Origin: Sphagnum compactum
Lineage: Eukaryota > Bryophyta > Sphagnopsida > Sphagnales
Assembly (NCBI GenBank): GCA_965153455.1
Contig: OZ234495.1
Location: 11,032,875 to 11,096,874, forward strand
Reading direction: 5' to 3'
DNA: 64,000 nt
Shown: positions 36,614 through 47,469 of the stretch, one piece after another
How positions within the stretch are numbered: the first letter of the stretch is position 1
How the letters are laid out: every line of letters starts with the position of its first letter
The notes under the pieces: model-generated
Database searches by the model: none
Told to the model about the DNA's origin: nothing
Seen by the model: the letters and a program-made list of their open reading frames with translations, nothing else
Position numbers and translations under genes: made by a program

Positions 36614-36790
36614 ACATCACAATATCATATCAACACTTAAACTTGAACACATTATTAAACTGTTGTAAAAACTTAGATACATGGAGGGGAAATGTTTGTG
36701 ATACATTCATCTATAAAGATGTAGAATCTTGGCAAAATTTCATTTGCTACATTACAACACAATTAATAGTTCATCATTCTTGAGACTTCG
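36400..36790. repeat. Long imperfect hairpin with a (TA)n core
   Basis: Two arms face each other across about 15 TA dinucleotides (36577-36608). 36542-36567 pairs with 36607-36632 (26 bp, three mismatches). AATGTGTTCAA (36510-36520) pairs with TTGAACACATT (36643-36653). CCCTCCATGTAT (36475-36486) pairs with the segment at 36677-36689. ATCACAAAC (36459-36467) pairs near 36694-36703. Weaker pairing continues outward. The result is a stem-loop of about 245 bp at least. It may be a foldback transposon or MITE; a hairpin RNA precursor is an alternative. Confidence 0.65.
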
Positions 36791-36799
36791 GAATAGTGT

Positions 36800-37470
36800 T
36801 GTAAATTTGATTTGAACATTTTATAGTTAAAATCCTTGCTCTTGTTTGGATTCCTATTCCATTCAAATTCCAAATACGTTCTACATAATTACAATGTAAA
36901 AATTGCAAGTATTGTTAGAATGTATTCCAATATCCACAAGTTTTTGTGAAATGAATTACATGAACTACTTGTCAAACCTTGTGGCTTGCAGAATTTTAGT
37001 CCTTCCACTTGTCAAATGTTCAATTATGGGTGTTTACACTTGAACCAAAACCATTAACTGTTCTTTTGTACACCACTCTAAAGGGTGTTGGCTTAGTTTG
37101 TGTGAACTTTGCCATCTTCATTTTGAATTGTTATAAGATTATTGATAGCCCACATTTTTACATAACTAAGGTCTAAGCAACTATTGTTATATTATCTTCT
37201 TTTGTTGGCACATAAATTCCTATATATTGTTTTGCCATTCAAATGGTCCAAAAGGGAGGACATGAATATGTTCTATGACCAACTAACTTTCCTCATTGAA
37301 CATTTCCCTCTCTCCACTACATCTATTGCTTTTTCTAGTGATACATTTGTGCATTCACTTTTCCCATTAATTATTGCAATGGTTTTATTAGCTTTTGTTG
37401 CTTTGTGTGTAATGTTTGATGTAAGTTGGACATTTTTTTGTCCAAATTATTATTAAGTCTAGTTTGACAT
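36800..37470. other. AT-rich non-coding DNA
   Basis: No supported gene. A 90-codon frame at 37184-37456 has only hydrophobic, AT-driven composition. Confidence 0.4.
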
Positions 37471-38400
37471 TTTGTTACCTATGATGCACATTGAACATCA
37501 TGGTTTCTTGAAGCCTCCTAGCCCCAATCTCTAGTTCTAATGGCGGTGTGCACTTTGGCTTGAAGAGAGGTAAACTTTCATGATGCGCTCCCAAGTTCCT
37601 TGTTAGACCCAAGTTGGGTCCAAAGAAGTCAAACAGCGGAATTGTTTGGAACTTGGGGCACGCTCCCAACTTCCAGCACTAAAAGGAATAGAGGGGCGTG
37701 CTGAAGCTCAGGGATTAGATTAGGGCGAGGGACAAGCTTTACTTAGTTACTTGAACCTGCATCAAACCAACCAACAAGTTGGTTAGTTCACATTCAGAAG
37801 CATTTTCAGTGCTAGGACAAGCCACGAGCGACCTTGGACTCACATGACTCACCACGACCCGAACTCGGGGGAAGCCACCACCTTCCCCCATATAGTATTC
37901 TCTGCGTTACTCCGCGGCACCTACATCCAAATGGCACTTTTTCCCAGGACTCCCAAGGAGGAGTCCCGAAATTGTCCCGGTTTGGATTTCCGGGACTTTG
38001 GGAGTTCATAACTTCTTGCTCAGACCTCCGATTGAGATGAGGTCTGAAGCAAACTTGTAGCTCTCCTCAAGAGCTTTCCAATGGTGTGTTTCATTTCACA
38101 TGCACACACCATGGTCGTGTCGATTCTCGACTTTTAATGGTCGGGAGTCAAACTGCCAATTTGATTCCCGGCCCTTGTTTTGTCCATAACTTGTGCTGCA
38201 AATGTCTGAATGGCTCATGCGAGGCCATTTTCGACATCTACACTTCAAGACCTTTCCAACGATATAAAGAACACCTCAAGGCAAGGTGTTTTGACCCCTG
38301 CGATTGAACTCTAAGTTTTCGGGAGTCCCGAAGGACTCCCAAGTCGCCCATTTCGGGAGTGTGAGTGTCATCCTCACACTCCTTCAAAGTGAGGTTGCGA
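37470..38400. repeat. GC-rich repeat-derived island with nested palindromes
   Basis: Sharply GC-richer than both flanks. Perfect stems include GACCCAA-G-TTGGGTC (near 37605-37619), GGGAGTCC-CGAA-GGACTCCC (near 38321-38340) and GGACTCCC/GGAGTCC words near 37947-37966. The arms GCTCCCAAGTTCC and GGAACTTGGGGC enclose about 60 bp near 37585-37662. Phrases such as CATAACTTCTTGCTCAGACCTCCG resemble the untranslated or LTR parts of plant LTR retrotransposons. That is an inference from general memory, and no coding domain is visible. Confidence 0.4.
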
Positions 38401-40419
38401 CATTTCATCCTTCCTATAGTTAACCCAAAAGGATAGAAACCATGTTAGGTTTGGGTACGTCATAAATGCATGTTCCTTTAATATTATAGTACTAAAAATC
38501 AAGGCATAGAAACCTAAAAATTCCTTGGGCCATACTAAGTTGAAATTTATTGTTGTGGTGCAAATTGTTGGTGTGTTCATGTTTTGGTGCAATGAACTTG
38601 AGTTTGTTGGAATCTATTTCTTTTTTAACTTCTTGTTTCCTATTGTGAAACTAAAAACTTCATGATTCAATGATAATATAAGAACTTTTTGTACTTCTCA
38701 TTATATACTTTGTTTAAGTAAAAAGTGCTTAGATTTGTTTTATTTTGAAGAACTTTTTTTATGATACTATAACTATTTTAAAATTTGATTACAATTTCTT
38801 CACAACTTTTTATTTTTGGTTTGATTTGCAATCCTTTACTTTAGATTTCAAGATTATGGAACTGGGTTTTTAAAAAACGATTGTAATGTATTTCAAGCAC
38901 ATTTGTTGAAAAAATTGAAAATGTAAAGAATATAAATTTGATTTTCAATTGTATTCATGTTTGTCCCAATTGTTTTTTAATGTGTTGTTTTATTTTAATG
39001 GGAATGTAATGTGCACAAAGTTTGGGGGAAATTTGTAGGTGTGCCTTTTAGATTGCTCATAAATATTCAATATTTAGTGTCCAAAGTTAATGTTATTGGG
39101 TATTGTGTTCAATTGGTTTAATTCACATTTTTGCATTGGAACCTAATTATGGTTCTTTATGGTGAATTATCTTTTGTTTAATTAGACGCCAATTCCCATC
39201 ACCAAACAACACCCTTTTCAATCGCATGCCATTATTTGAAATTGCCCCAAAACCTATAAAAATGTACAAAACATGCCCATAACCAAACACTATAAAAAAT
39301 TTCACTCCCATCTTTTACACATTTATGGTTAATTGTACACACTTGTGTGTTCACTTCACCCCCTATGACCAAACATTGCTACCCGTAAAGATACACTTTA
39401 TTTCTCATATTTGTTGAAATTTACACTTATGACCAAACACAAATCTCACCCACTTGGTCATGTGTTGGAATAATTTAGAACACAAGTTTTCAAAACTAAT
39501 GAATGTTCAATCATAAACAATATTTTGAACAATGGAGAAATCTCTTGTATTCATTAACCATTTTGTTCATGATACATTATATGAATGTCCAATCATTGAC
39601 CTATGTTCAATGATGGGTATATTTAACTTAATTAAAAACAAGAATAAACTATTTAAGTGACAAAACCTCAAATTAGAAAAAGATGCCATATTGAAAACCA
39701 TCAATGCATACAACTACTCCTATTTATGAACATTTTATTAAAATGTCATTTCACGTGTAACAATTATTCAGTTCAATAAGTAGGAGCTGCAAATAAGGTA
39801 CCATAGAAACAAAGGTACTTTAAAAACTTTTGACACCAAATTTTGGCAAATATCAACAAAAACTTAGAACTATTGAACAACAACCTCCAAGCTTCTTTAA
39901 AAGTTGTTTCAAACAACAACTGAAATCAACTCAAATGCAAATTAAGGAAATAAAGGTAAAAAAAAAGGTAGGAAATATAAATTGGTTGATGGGGACAAAA
40001 AGGGAAAACGAAAATGTTGAAATAACAAAAAGTTCAAAAGCAATGTGAAAGATCATTAAAAAGATGATCCTAAACTTAATATACCCACAATTAATATTTA
40101 ATAAAAATGGCTAAGGTGGAGGCAAATATTTCAATTAAAAAAATAAAAATTATCAAAGTATAGATCCAGTCGCGGATTTCAATTCTTATTAGATGTTAGG
40201 TTCAAGTTTGAATTCAATTTTTCACATTGTGTAATGATTTTGATTCAATTTTCTTTAACACAAATGATCAAATTGGAATCAACGATTCTTACATGCCCAA
40301 TTAGATATCTGACCTTGTGGAGATTTCATTCGATGACACCTCCTATTGATTTCATACCCAATTCTTCACGTTTAATTATAAACTTCCAATTTTTAATTAT
40401 TTGAAAAAATAAATTGGTT
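38400..40419. other. AT-rich non-coding DNA
   Basis: No gene recognised. ACCAAACA words recur at 39205-39440 and resemble termini of small DNA transposons, but no pair of inverted repeats was resolved. Confidence 0.4.
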
Positions 40420-40424
40420 CCACT

Positions 40425-40761
40425 TATTAGAAATTGACAATGGACTGATGAGAGAATATAAATGATAAAAACATTGATTTACAATTAGCTCTCCACCCAA
40501 CCTTAGGATCGCATAAATGTTATTACAAACATGTGATCCACCCTTAACTTTGGCCTAATCTAAATAGGAAGTGAACACCCCCATGTACATGTTACCTACC
40601 TTAGAAGTGCACATCATTTCATGCATTGAGATATTTCACATTGAATTTAACTAAAGATATTTAAATAAACTTACCTAACATATTTCGTAGTCTCAAAAAT
40701 GTGCACATGTAATACAAATATCTCAAGTAATTATAACTTGGTAGGAAGTTGATATCCAACA
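40425..40761 (-). repeat. 3' LTR of the copia element
   Basis: 337 bp. On the minus strand it begins TGTTGGATATCAACTT. Its other end reads TATTAGAAATTGACAATGG on the plus strand, against TGTTAAAACTTGACAATGG in the partner, so one terminal base has mutated. It is similar to the 5' LTR throughout but lacks two short blocks present there. Confidence 0.88.
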
Positions 40762-40874
40762 CCCCTAGTCAACAAGTTCTATCAAGTTATGCACTTAATC
40801 ACACCTATCAAGTGTTGGAAATATTCATGTTTGTTAACAGAAAATCCTTTAGTCAAAATATTTGCAACCATATT

Positions 40875-41240
40875 CTATAAGTTGTAATACACCAACTTAA
40901 CAAAGCCTTTTTCAATATTTTTTTGCACCAAATGATGAATTTCGATATGCTTCATGGGATCATGAAAAACTAGGTTTTTTAATAAAAATATGCAACTTTG
41001 ATTGTTGTGATATATGACAATGGGTTTCATTTGTGGAAATGCTTTCAAAAAGTGATGAAAGCCACATTGCTTGCTTTGTTGCTTGTGAAATTGCCATATA
41101 TTCAACTTCTATTGATGACATAACAATAGAGGTTTGCTTATTATTATTCCAATTGATAGCATCATTTCCCAATATGAAAACATAATCTCATGTGGATTTG
41201 TAGTCATCCATATTGTCAACCCAGTTTCCATCACAATAGG
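40875..41240 (-). pseudogene. Copia RNase H remnant
   Basis: VDNMDDYKST (near 41205-41220), INWNNNKQTSIVMSSIEVEY (near 41105-41160) and AMWL, then IEIHHLVQKNIEKG, correspond to the DWAG..D.RKSTSGY, SSTEAEY and H..R..V..G positions of copia RNase H. One in-frame stop replaces the Ser of KSTSGY. Confidence 0.8.
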
Positions 41241-41284
41241 CACACATTTGTATGTTTCCATAAACAATATCATAATCCCCAATA

Positions 41285-41795
41285 TAGGTACATTCTAACT
41301 TTGGTAAACATCCATTTTGGAATACACTTGGCCCATATTATTTTTGTTAATTCCTTGGCTATGATAAATGTTCCTTTCGGAACATGTTTGGTCCTCCATG
41401 TTCAAGTTGGAACCTTAGTCGTGGCTTAGGTTTCTTTTGAAACACCTAGCCTTGGTTATGACTTACATTCCTGTTAGAATGTGCTTGGCCCCAATTATGG
41501 TTCGCATTCTAGTCAAAATGCACTTAGCCCTTCATGCTCCTTTCAAAACTTTAGTTATGGTTTACATTCTTGTCAGAATGTGCTTAACCTTTCATGTTTT
41601 TTTTGGAACCCTGGGTTATGGTTTATATTATTCTCAAAATGCATCTAACCATTTATGTTTTGTTTAGAACCCTAATTATGGTTTATGTTTCCATTGAAAC
41701 GCATTGGCCTCAACAATGATTAACATTTTTTTCAAAATGCACCTTGCCCATAATAACATCCTTGATGCTTCTTTTGAAACACATACCAAAATCCA
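41285..41795. repeat. Minisatellite (~60-bp unit) inside the copia pol region
   Basis: Units with the core TTATGGTTTACATTCTTGTC and AGAATGTGCTTGGCC recur near 41456, 41494, 41551, 41613 and 41674, with more divergent ones to the left. They replace the expected coding segment between reverse transcriptase and RNase H. Open plus-strand frames at 41190-41667 are reads through this repeat. Confidence 0.6.
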
Positions 41796-41870
41796 TCGTG
41801 CTTTTGAAATAATGGAAATTTTTATTCGCTGCAATCCAATGTGATTGTTCAGGATTAATAATAAATTGAT

Positions 41871-42945
41871 TCACAACCCCCAACTATTGTGCAATATCAA
41901 GTCTTGTGCATACCATTGCATAAATAACACTTCCAATAACATTTTGAAACATGATAACCCACATTGTTTCCAATCTGCATCATTGTGAGGATTCGTATCC
42001 TTCGAAAACTTGCAATTAATCATAAAGGGAATTCGTACTAGCTTATTTTTAGCCATTCCAAATTGCCTCAATATACCTCCAATATATTTGCTTTGGTTCA
42101 AATAAATTGTTTTGTTTTGTTGAACACAATTTATTTGTATCCCCAAACAATATTGGACCTCACCTAGATCCACCATTTCAATTATTTCAAGAGATTATCC
42201 TTTGTCCCCTTTAACAAAATCAAGTCATTAGAAGGCAAAATCAAATCATCAACATACAAAGTTATGATCACATAAGAGTTTTTTTTGGATTTAAAAAAAA
42301 TGAACATTATGGTCAACAAAGTTCCTTTCAAACTCTTGAGATAAGAAATATGCATTAATCTTATGGTTCCATTCATGAGAAGATTATTTCAAACTATACA
42401 AGAATTTTTGAAACTTACATACCATATTATTTCTACCTTTGACCATAAAGCCCTCTAGCTATTACATATATATTTCCTCTAAAAGATTTCCATTTAGAAA
42501 GGCAATTTTAACATCCATTTGATGCACCTCAAGATATTTAATGGTTGTAATTGTAAGCACAAATCAAATTGATTTCATTTGTGTAATAAAGGAAAATGTT
42601 TCATTGAAATCAATACCTTCAACTTGTGTAAATCCACTAGCCACCAAATGAGCCGTGTGCCATACTAGAGAGCCATTGACATTATATTTGATTTTGAAGA
42701 TCCATTTGCAACTCATTGGTTTGTGATCTAGTGGAAAAAGAGTAAGTATCCAAGTCCTACTTTTGTAAAGATTGAAATTTAGAATCCATGTCCTTTTTCC
42801 AATGTTGTGAATCTTCACCATTCAAAGCCTCCACAAAAGAATGGGGTTCATCAACATCAACATAGAAAACACATGAAGGATTCACGTCTTTTTCAACCAT
42901 TGTTGGATTTTTTTGCATTTGTTGAGGAATTCTTTCAACCTCCAT
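41871..42945 (-). pseudogene. Copia reverse transcriptase remnant
   Basis: CKWIFKIKYNVNGSLVWHTA (near 42650-42700), VEGIDFNETFS (near 42600), the YVDD box (42245-42256) and LGEVQYCLGIQI (near 42130-42170) appear in order, across several frame changes. These are diagnostic of copia RT. Confidence 0.85.
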
Positions 42946-43089
42946 CTTTGGCTCTTGATTTTAAATCATTTGTTCTGATCTATAATCCAATTTTGAAACC
43001 ATTATTTCCTCATTAATTTTTTTGGATTCATCAAAGATAACATCACAACCAATGATAACATATTGGCTTATAGGGTTGTATAATATGTA

Positions 43090-43870
43090 CCCCTTAGTCT
43101 ATTCACAATAGCCAATGAATATGCATTTGACACCTTTGGGATCCAATTTTGTCCTTGTTTCTTTCGGCACATGAACAAATGTAACACAACGAAAAACATG
43201 AAAATGACTTATGGAATGTCTATATCCACACCAATCTTTTATTGTGTCATTTTGAAAATTGACTTGGTAGGGATTCAATTTTAAATATATGTTGCAATTG
43301 CCAATGCTTTTGCCCAAAATCTATGATCTAATTTCATATGTTGTAACATACATCACACATTTTGAACAAATGTTTGATTTTTCCTTTTAGTTCCACCATT
43401 TTGTTTTGGCATGTATGGAGTGGTCGTCTATTTCACAATGCCATTATTTTTGTGGAATGCATTGAAATTCTTATATTCCCAATTCCATTACATTTAATCA
43501 CTTTGATTTTCTTTCCAATTTGGTTTTCTAGCTACCATAGCTTTGAAAACCTTAAGCTTGTCAAGCACACCAAACTTAGGTTTCATGGTATAAAAAAATG
43601 TTTATAAAAAAAAATCATCAATGAAGGTTAAAAAAATACTTTGCCCCTCCATGAAATGTTCTTGCTATGGGACCACATAGGTTTGTGTGCACAAGCCCAA
43701 TAATTTCCTTTGCACAAAAACCCCCACTCAATGGAAATGAGGTATGATGGTGTTTACCATACACACATCCATCACAAAAATTCAAGTCATGATTTTGATT
43801 GAGATCCATGCCTTCAACAAAGGTTACTTTTGTCCATGGTTGTTAAAAGCATGCATAGAAACATGTTTGA
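43090..43870 (-). pseudogene. Copia gag-pre-integrase and integrase remnants
   Basis: CDGCVYGKHHHTSFP (near 43740-43785) is the CxxCxxGK-type pre-integrase motif, and LVHTNLCGPI follows it. The C-terminal integrase reads FHVFRCVTFVHVPKETRTKLDPKG with IFIGYCE (43099-43200), matching the copia family's F-G-C-A..V..P...R-K-L-D-x-[KR]-[AS]...F-[IV]-GY. The central catalytic part is poorly preserved. Confidence 0.75.
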
Positions 43871-44022
43871 ATCTCTAATGCCACAATCATTCCTTTTAAT
43901 TTTGGTGCTACATTTTGCAACCAAGGATTGAACAATTCCAATCAACTTATATAACCTTCTTTCTTGAATAATTTCAACAATCACCTTGTTTGAATCGAAA
44001 GACTTTAATCAACATTTGGTGG

Positions 44023-44572
44023 TTTAAAATTCCACCTTGAAGCCTTGCTCTTTTAATTGACTAATTGATAATAAATTCTTTGTCAATTTTGAGACATATG
44101 ACACATCTCCAATACATTTAGAAATCCCATTTGGCAAGTTGAAGACAATGATGCCTTTCCCACATACATCAAGTGTACTGTTGTCTTCGAAACATACTTT
44201 ATGATTCCAAATAAACTCCTCAAAGGTTGAGAATATTTCCATTTGAAGGGTCAAATGTTGTGAAGCTTTATAATCAATAAACCATGCATCCTTCAAAATT
44301 GTACAAATAGATAAAATAGTCACAAGAAGTTTAGTTTTGATTGTTATGATTATTTGTGAAAAACCTTGGTTTTTCTTCATGAATAAGCAATGTTCAAGAA
44401 TGCCTCCTTCAAAAAAAATCTCTTCAAATTCAACTTTTGGTGGCAATAATTCTTTTAAGGTGATCATTCACAAAACTTTCTCATGCAAAAGAAATTCTAT
44501 CTTCATCTTCCATGTATGAAAGTTATTGCCATTCAACTTCTCAATACTTTGAGCATCAAAAGTGGATGTCAT
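44023..44572 (-). pseudogene. Copia gag N-terminus joined to protease and start of gag-pre-integrase
   Basis: From ATG at 44572 a 34-codon gag start (KLNGNNFHTW) ends at a stop at 44468-44470. Sequence then passes almost at once into a half zinc-knuckle-like segment and the protease. WFIDYKASQHLT stands where active copies have W-[IL]-DSGAS-H, so the catalytic Ser-Gly is lost. The TKNLLSISQL motif of the copia pre-integrase region follows. Most of gag is deleted. Confidence 0.75.
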
Positions 44573-44723
44573 GATTTTGAGTAGAAGAATGCTAAAAATT
44601 AAAACACCTAAAGCTTTAAAACTTTTAACAAAATGCTAGGAAAAAAAAAACACACCCAATGTTTCAAAACTTTCAAAAATTGTAGAAAACAATTTCAATC
44701 ACTTTTTCCCTCAAAAGCAACCA

Positions 44724-44736
44724 TGCTCTACTACCA
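44724..44736 (-). other. Primer-binding site of the copia element (tRNA-iMet type)
   Basis: The plus-strand TGCTCTACTACCA directly abuts the 5' LTR. It differs at two positions from TGCTCTGATACCA, the 3' end of plant initiator tRNA-Met, the usual copia primer. Confidence 0.75.
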
Positions 44737-45118
44737 TGTTAAAACTTGACAATGGATTGATAAAAATATAAAGATGATAAAAAAAACATTGATTTACAAT
44801 GAGCTCTCCACCCAACCTGAGGATCACATAGATGTTACAAGCTTGTGATCCATTCTTGAGCTCTGACCTAATCTAAATAAAGACTGAACACTCCATGCAA
44901 ATGTTACCTATCCTAGAAGTGCATGCAAAAATATATGCACAAGGCCATCTGCTTGTGCATTGAGATATTTCACACTACACTTAAACTAGAGATATTTAAG
45001 TAAATTTACCTAACATATCTTATAGTCTCAAAAATATATGCATGTAACACAAATATCTCTAGTAACTATAATGTGGTAAAAGTAACTTAAGTAAGTTATA
45101 AGAAGTTGATATCCAACA
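44737..45118 (-). repeat. 5' LTR of the copia element
   Basis: 382 bp, with intact TG...CA-type termini (TGTTGG...TTAACA on the minus strand). Extra blocks relative to the 3' LTR lie near 44925-44955 (around AAATATATGCACAAGGCC) and near 45080-45100 (AGTAACTTAAGTAAGT). Confidence 0.88.
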
Positions 45119-45362
45119 CCACCTACCCTCATATTGAAAATTTTCTAGGTATTAGCATTATACAACCAATAAAAAATGATCACCTGCATAACAAGTACAA
45201 CTATCTACAACCTTTTTAAAACACATTTATAAACTCCCAATTTTCAGTTCTTTGAACAAATAAACTGGTTCCACCTACCTACACCTACCCTGAGATTGAA
45301 GATTTTCTAAGTATTAGCATTATACAACCAATAAAAAATGATCACCTGCATAACAAGTACAC
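45119..45362. repeat. Tandem duplication flanking the copia insertion
   Basis: An 80-bp segment (about 45124-45202, beginning ACCTACCCTC) recurs at about 45283-45362. The spacer between them (about 45225-45275, ATAAACTCCCAATTTTC) is similar to the sequence left of the copia element (about 40378-40422). The retrotransposon therefore inserted into an existing tandem duplication. The undamaged copy preserves the pre-insertion site GGTTCCACCTACC. Confidence 0.65.
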
Positions 45363-45379
45363 CTGTTAAAAATGATACA

Positions 45380-46900
45380 GAGGCCAGTTTTGATTCTTGC
45401 AAAAGGCTTGTTTTGGTTCCAGTTCTGATCAGACAAGCGGCCAGTTCTAAGTCTGGTTCTTTTTGGCCCTTGACTAACCTGTGGTTGGAAGCAGTGTTGG
45501 GTGATTCTTGACTTTTATGAAAGACCTTTGATTCTGGTTCTGAAAAATAAATTCAAATTGTCTCAATTCTGGTTCCACATAGAAATAGAAGTGAAATCCA
45601 GTTTCAGGTCTGATTCTTCAAAGAAATAATTCTGATTTGGTTTTTGAAGATCAATTGTGGATTTAGCTATTTATTAGGCTTTAGCTACTTATGGTGATAA
45701 GCCAGAGATAGCAACCATGCATCTATGGGTGTCATTCAAAGGCTGCTTTTAAGAGGCTACGCTTAAACTACAATGTAGTCCAAGGCAATATGCCAGGCTA
45801 TGAAATTTGTGAAGCAACATGAAGAAAACGCTTTCTTTTGGGTGGTCCCATTAAAGTAGAGATGTTACCCAGTATTGGTATGCATGCTAAACGTATGTAA
45901 GTTGGAAAGGTACTAAGCAAGATTTGTAACCCTTTTCATATTCTCATGCAGGTAATTTGGGGGACTACGCTAATCCTCCAGTGAGCTTTCATTGAAAGCA
46001 GAACGAGCAGGCTTCTCCTCCATGTTATAATTAAATTCTTTAGGCATCACATAGTTTCCCAAGGCATGCTTGACTGGAAATCTGAAGAAGCTAAACAGTT
46101 ATTTCATTCCTTCAACCTGAATCGAATGCAGAATTTCTTGAAAGTCCAACAAGGGGTAACTTCCAGGAATTTTTAAAATAATCAAAACTAGTATACTACA
46201 GCCTAGTAGCTGAGTATGAGTCATAGAGGGCAGAACCAAAACATCTCCCAGTAAAAGGGCTGAATGCAGGAATAGCTGCCTTGGGTGAACCAGAACTACA
46301 CTGGTACCCTGGTGAAAATCAGTGTTGTTTAGTTCTTGATTTTGATTTTCAGTTTTATTTTTATTTCATAGAACCTTCGGTGTGAATTAAGTTTTTAGAT
46401 TTACAAAATTTAGATTTCAAAAACTTCCCAAAATTTTTAAGCTTGATCTAGGTTAAGAAGCAATTCAGTTCTATTTACATTGCATCAAACAAAAGTTAAT
46501 AACCTACATAAATATTTACTGATATTCATGAGGAGTGAGATATTAATGCAAGAGAAACTTGGAGAGATATGCAATAAAAAAAGCTGCAAACCAATGAAAC
46601 AAGGCATCAAACCCATGTTTTTTACCCATTTGAAAAGGGGTGGCAGGTTTCTTTGAGAAGGAGATGCACTTTTAAAAAGCTTTGGTGCATATATTCTCAA
46701 AGAACCTGAACTTGTTTAACAAGGATATAAATCCAGTTTAGATTTCAATTTCAAGTTTCAAAAGAGACAGTTTCAAATCTAGTTTTCTCAAATTTCTGGT
46801 CTTCTGTTTGGATACCTCAAAATCTAACCTAAAACCTGAACCTGAACCTCCCAATACTGATAAAAACCCCAAATATTTTGGGTTGTTTCTAAACATTATA
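45380..46900. other. Non-coding DNA with TTCTGGTTC-rich degenerate repeats
   Basis: 45380-45660 repeats words like TGATTCTGGTTCTGA. CAGTGTTG followed by TTCTTGA-TTT occurs near both 45492 and 46320. CCTGAACCTGAACC lies near 46835. No gene recognised. Confidence 0.35.
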
Positions 46901-46904
46901 GATA

Positions 46905-47355
46905 TCTCATCCTTAAACTAAATCAGGATCTTTGAGTCCCTAACATTTTCTCCATTAACTACTAGTTCTAGGAGGCCTTGCTCAAGAAGGTGAAGGTACC
47001 AATGTACCAATGGAACTTCAAAGGGCTAGAGAGCCCCCCTCTTTCTGTTTTGATTAGTTTTCTCTGTCAAAAAAATTCAATTACATTACAAGGATGCAAG
47101 CATCCTCCATCTTAAGTTGGGCAGTAGCGGTAGGTCTAGCTACTTCCAGAGTTCCACCCCTTCAAAATACACCCCCAATCACCACGGCTGGCTGACCTCT
47201 TACAAGCGGTCCGTTGTTGAGACAGAGAGATTTTGACATCTAATCTATGTTAGATTCACATCTTGTAAATTCATCTTTTTCATTTTTCTTTTTCTCTCTT
47301 GTACATTTTTTGGATCTGCGGTGTGTTTATTAATAAAGTTTTGTAGCATTAACAA
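46905..47355 (+). mobile_element. 5'-truncated LINE copy (ORF2 C-terminus and 3' UTR)
   Basis: From about 46905 the sequence aligns by eye with the minus-strand LINE at 25.46-26.0 kb. The translation trace reads NFKGLESPPLSVLISFLCQK (about 47008-47067), then ATGCAAGCATCCTCCATC, matching ATGCAAGCATCTTCCATC in the other copy. The 3' UTRs share TTGTACATTT and end with TTTATTAATAAAGTTTT (near 47325-47342). A 5'-truncated insertion is typical of LINEs. Frames are broken. Confidence 0.65.
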
Positions 47356-47469
47356 ATGTGCTGGTTCACAGTGGCCAGAATATCCACCCACACAAGCACG
47401 GAACATATGTAACAACCTCCATGATTTTTCCTAGTGTAGGTGAAGGCACCTTATTGAATGAAATCTACA

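Larger units (their letters stand above)
40425..45118 (-). mobile_element. Degenerate full-length Ty1/copia LTR retrotransposon
   Basis: Two LTRs (40425-40761 and 44737-45118) enclose a collinear, broken gag-pol on the minus strand, in copia order: gag, protease, integrase, reverse transcriptase, RNase H. A tRNA-iMet-type primer-binding site adjoins the right (5') LTR, and a short purine tract GACTAGGGG (minus strand, 40762-40770) adjoins the 3' LTR. The flanks CCACT (40420-40424) and CCACC (45119-45123) form a 5-bp target duplication with one mismatch. Stops, frameshifts, a missing gag body and differing LTR lengths show an old, immobile copy. The left LTR terminus has TA where TG is expected. 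Confidence 0.9.

Noticed and set aside
40435-40761. Shorter copia LTR starting at TGACAATGG
   Set aside because: This reading leaves a 10-base gap to the primer-binding site and no target duplication. Extending to 40425/44737 resolves both.
41190-41667. Two plus-strand open frames of 79 and 76 codons
   Set aside because: They read the minisatellite inside the copia element, on the strand opposite to its genes.
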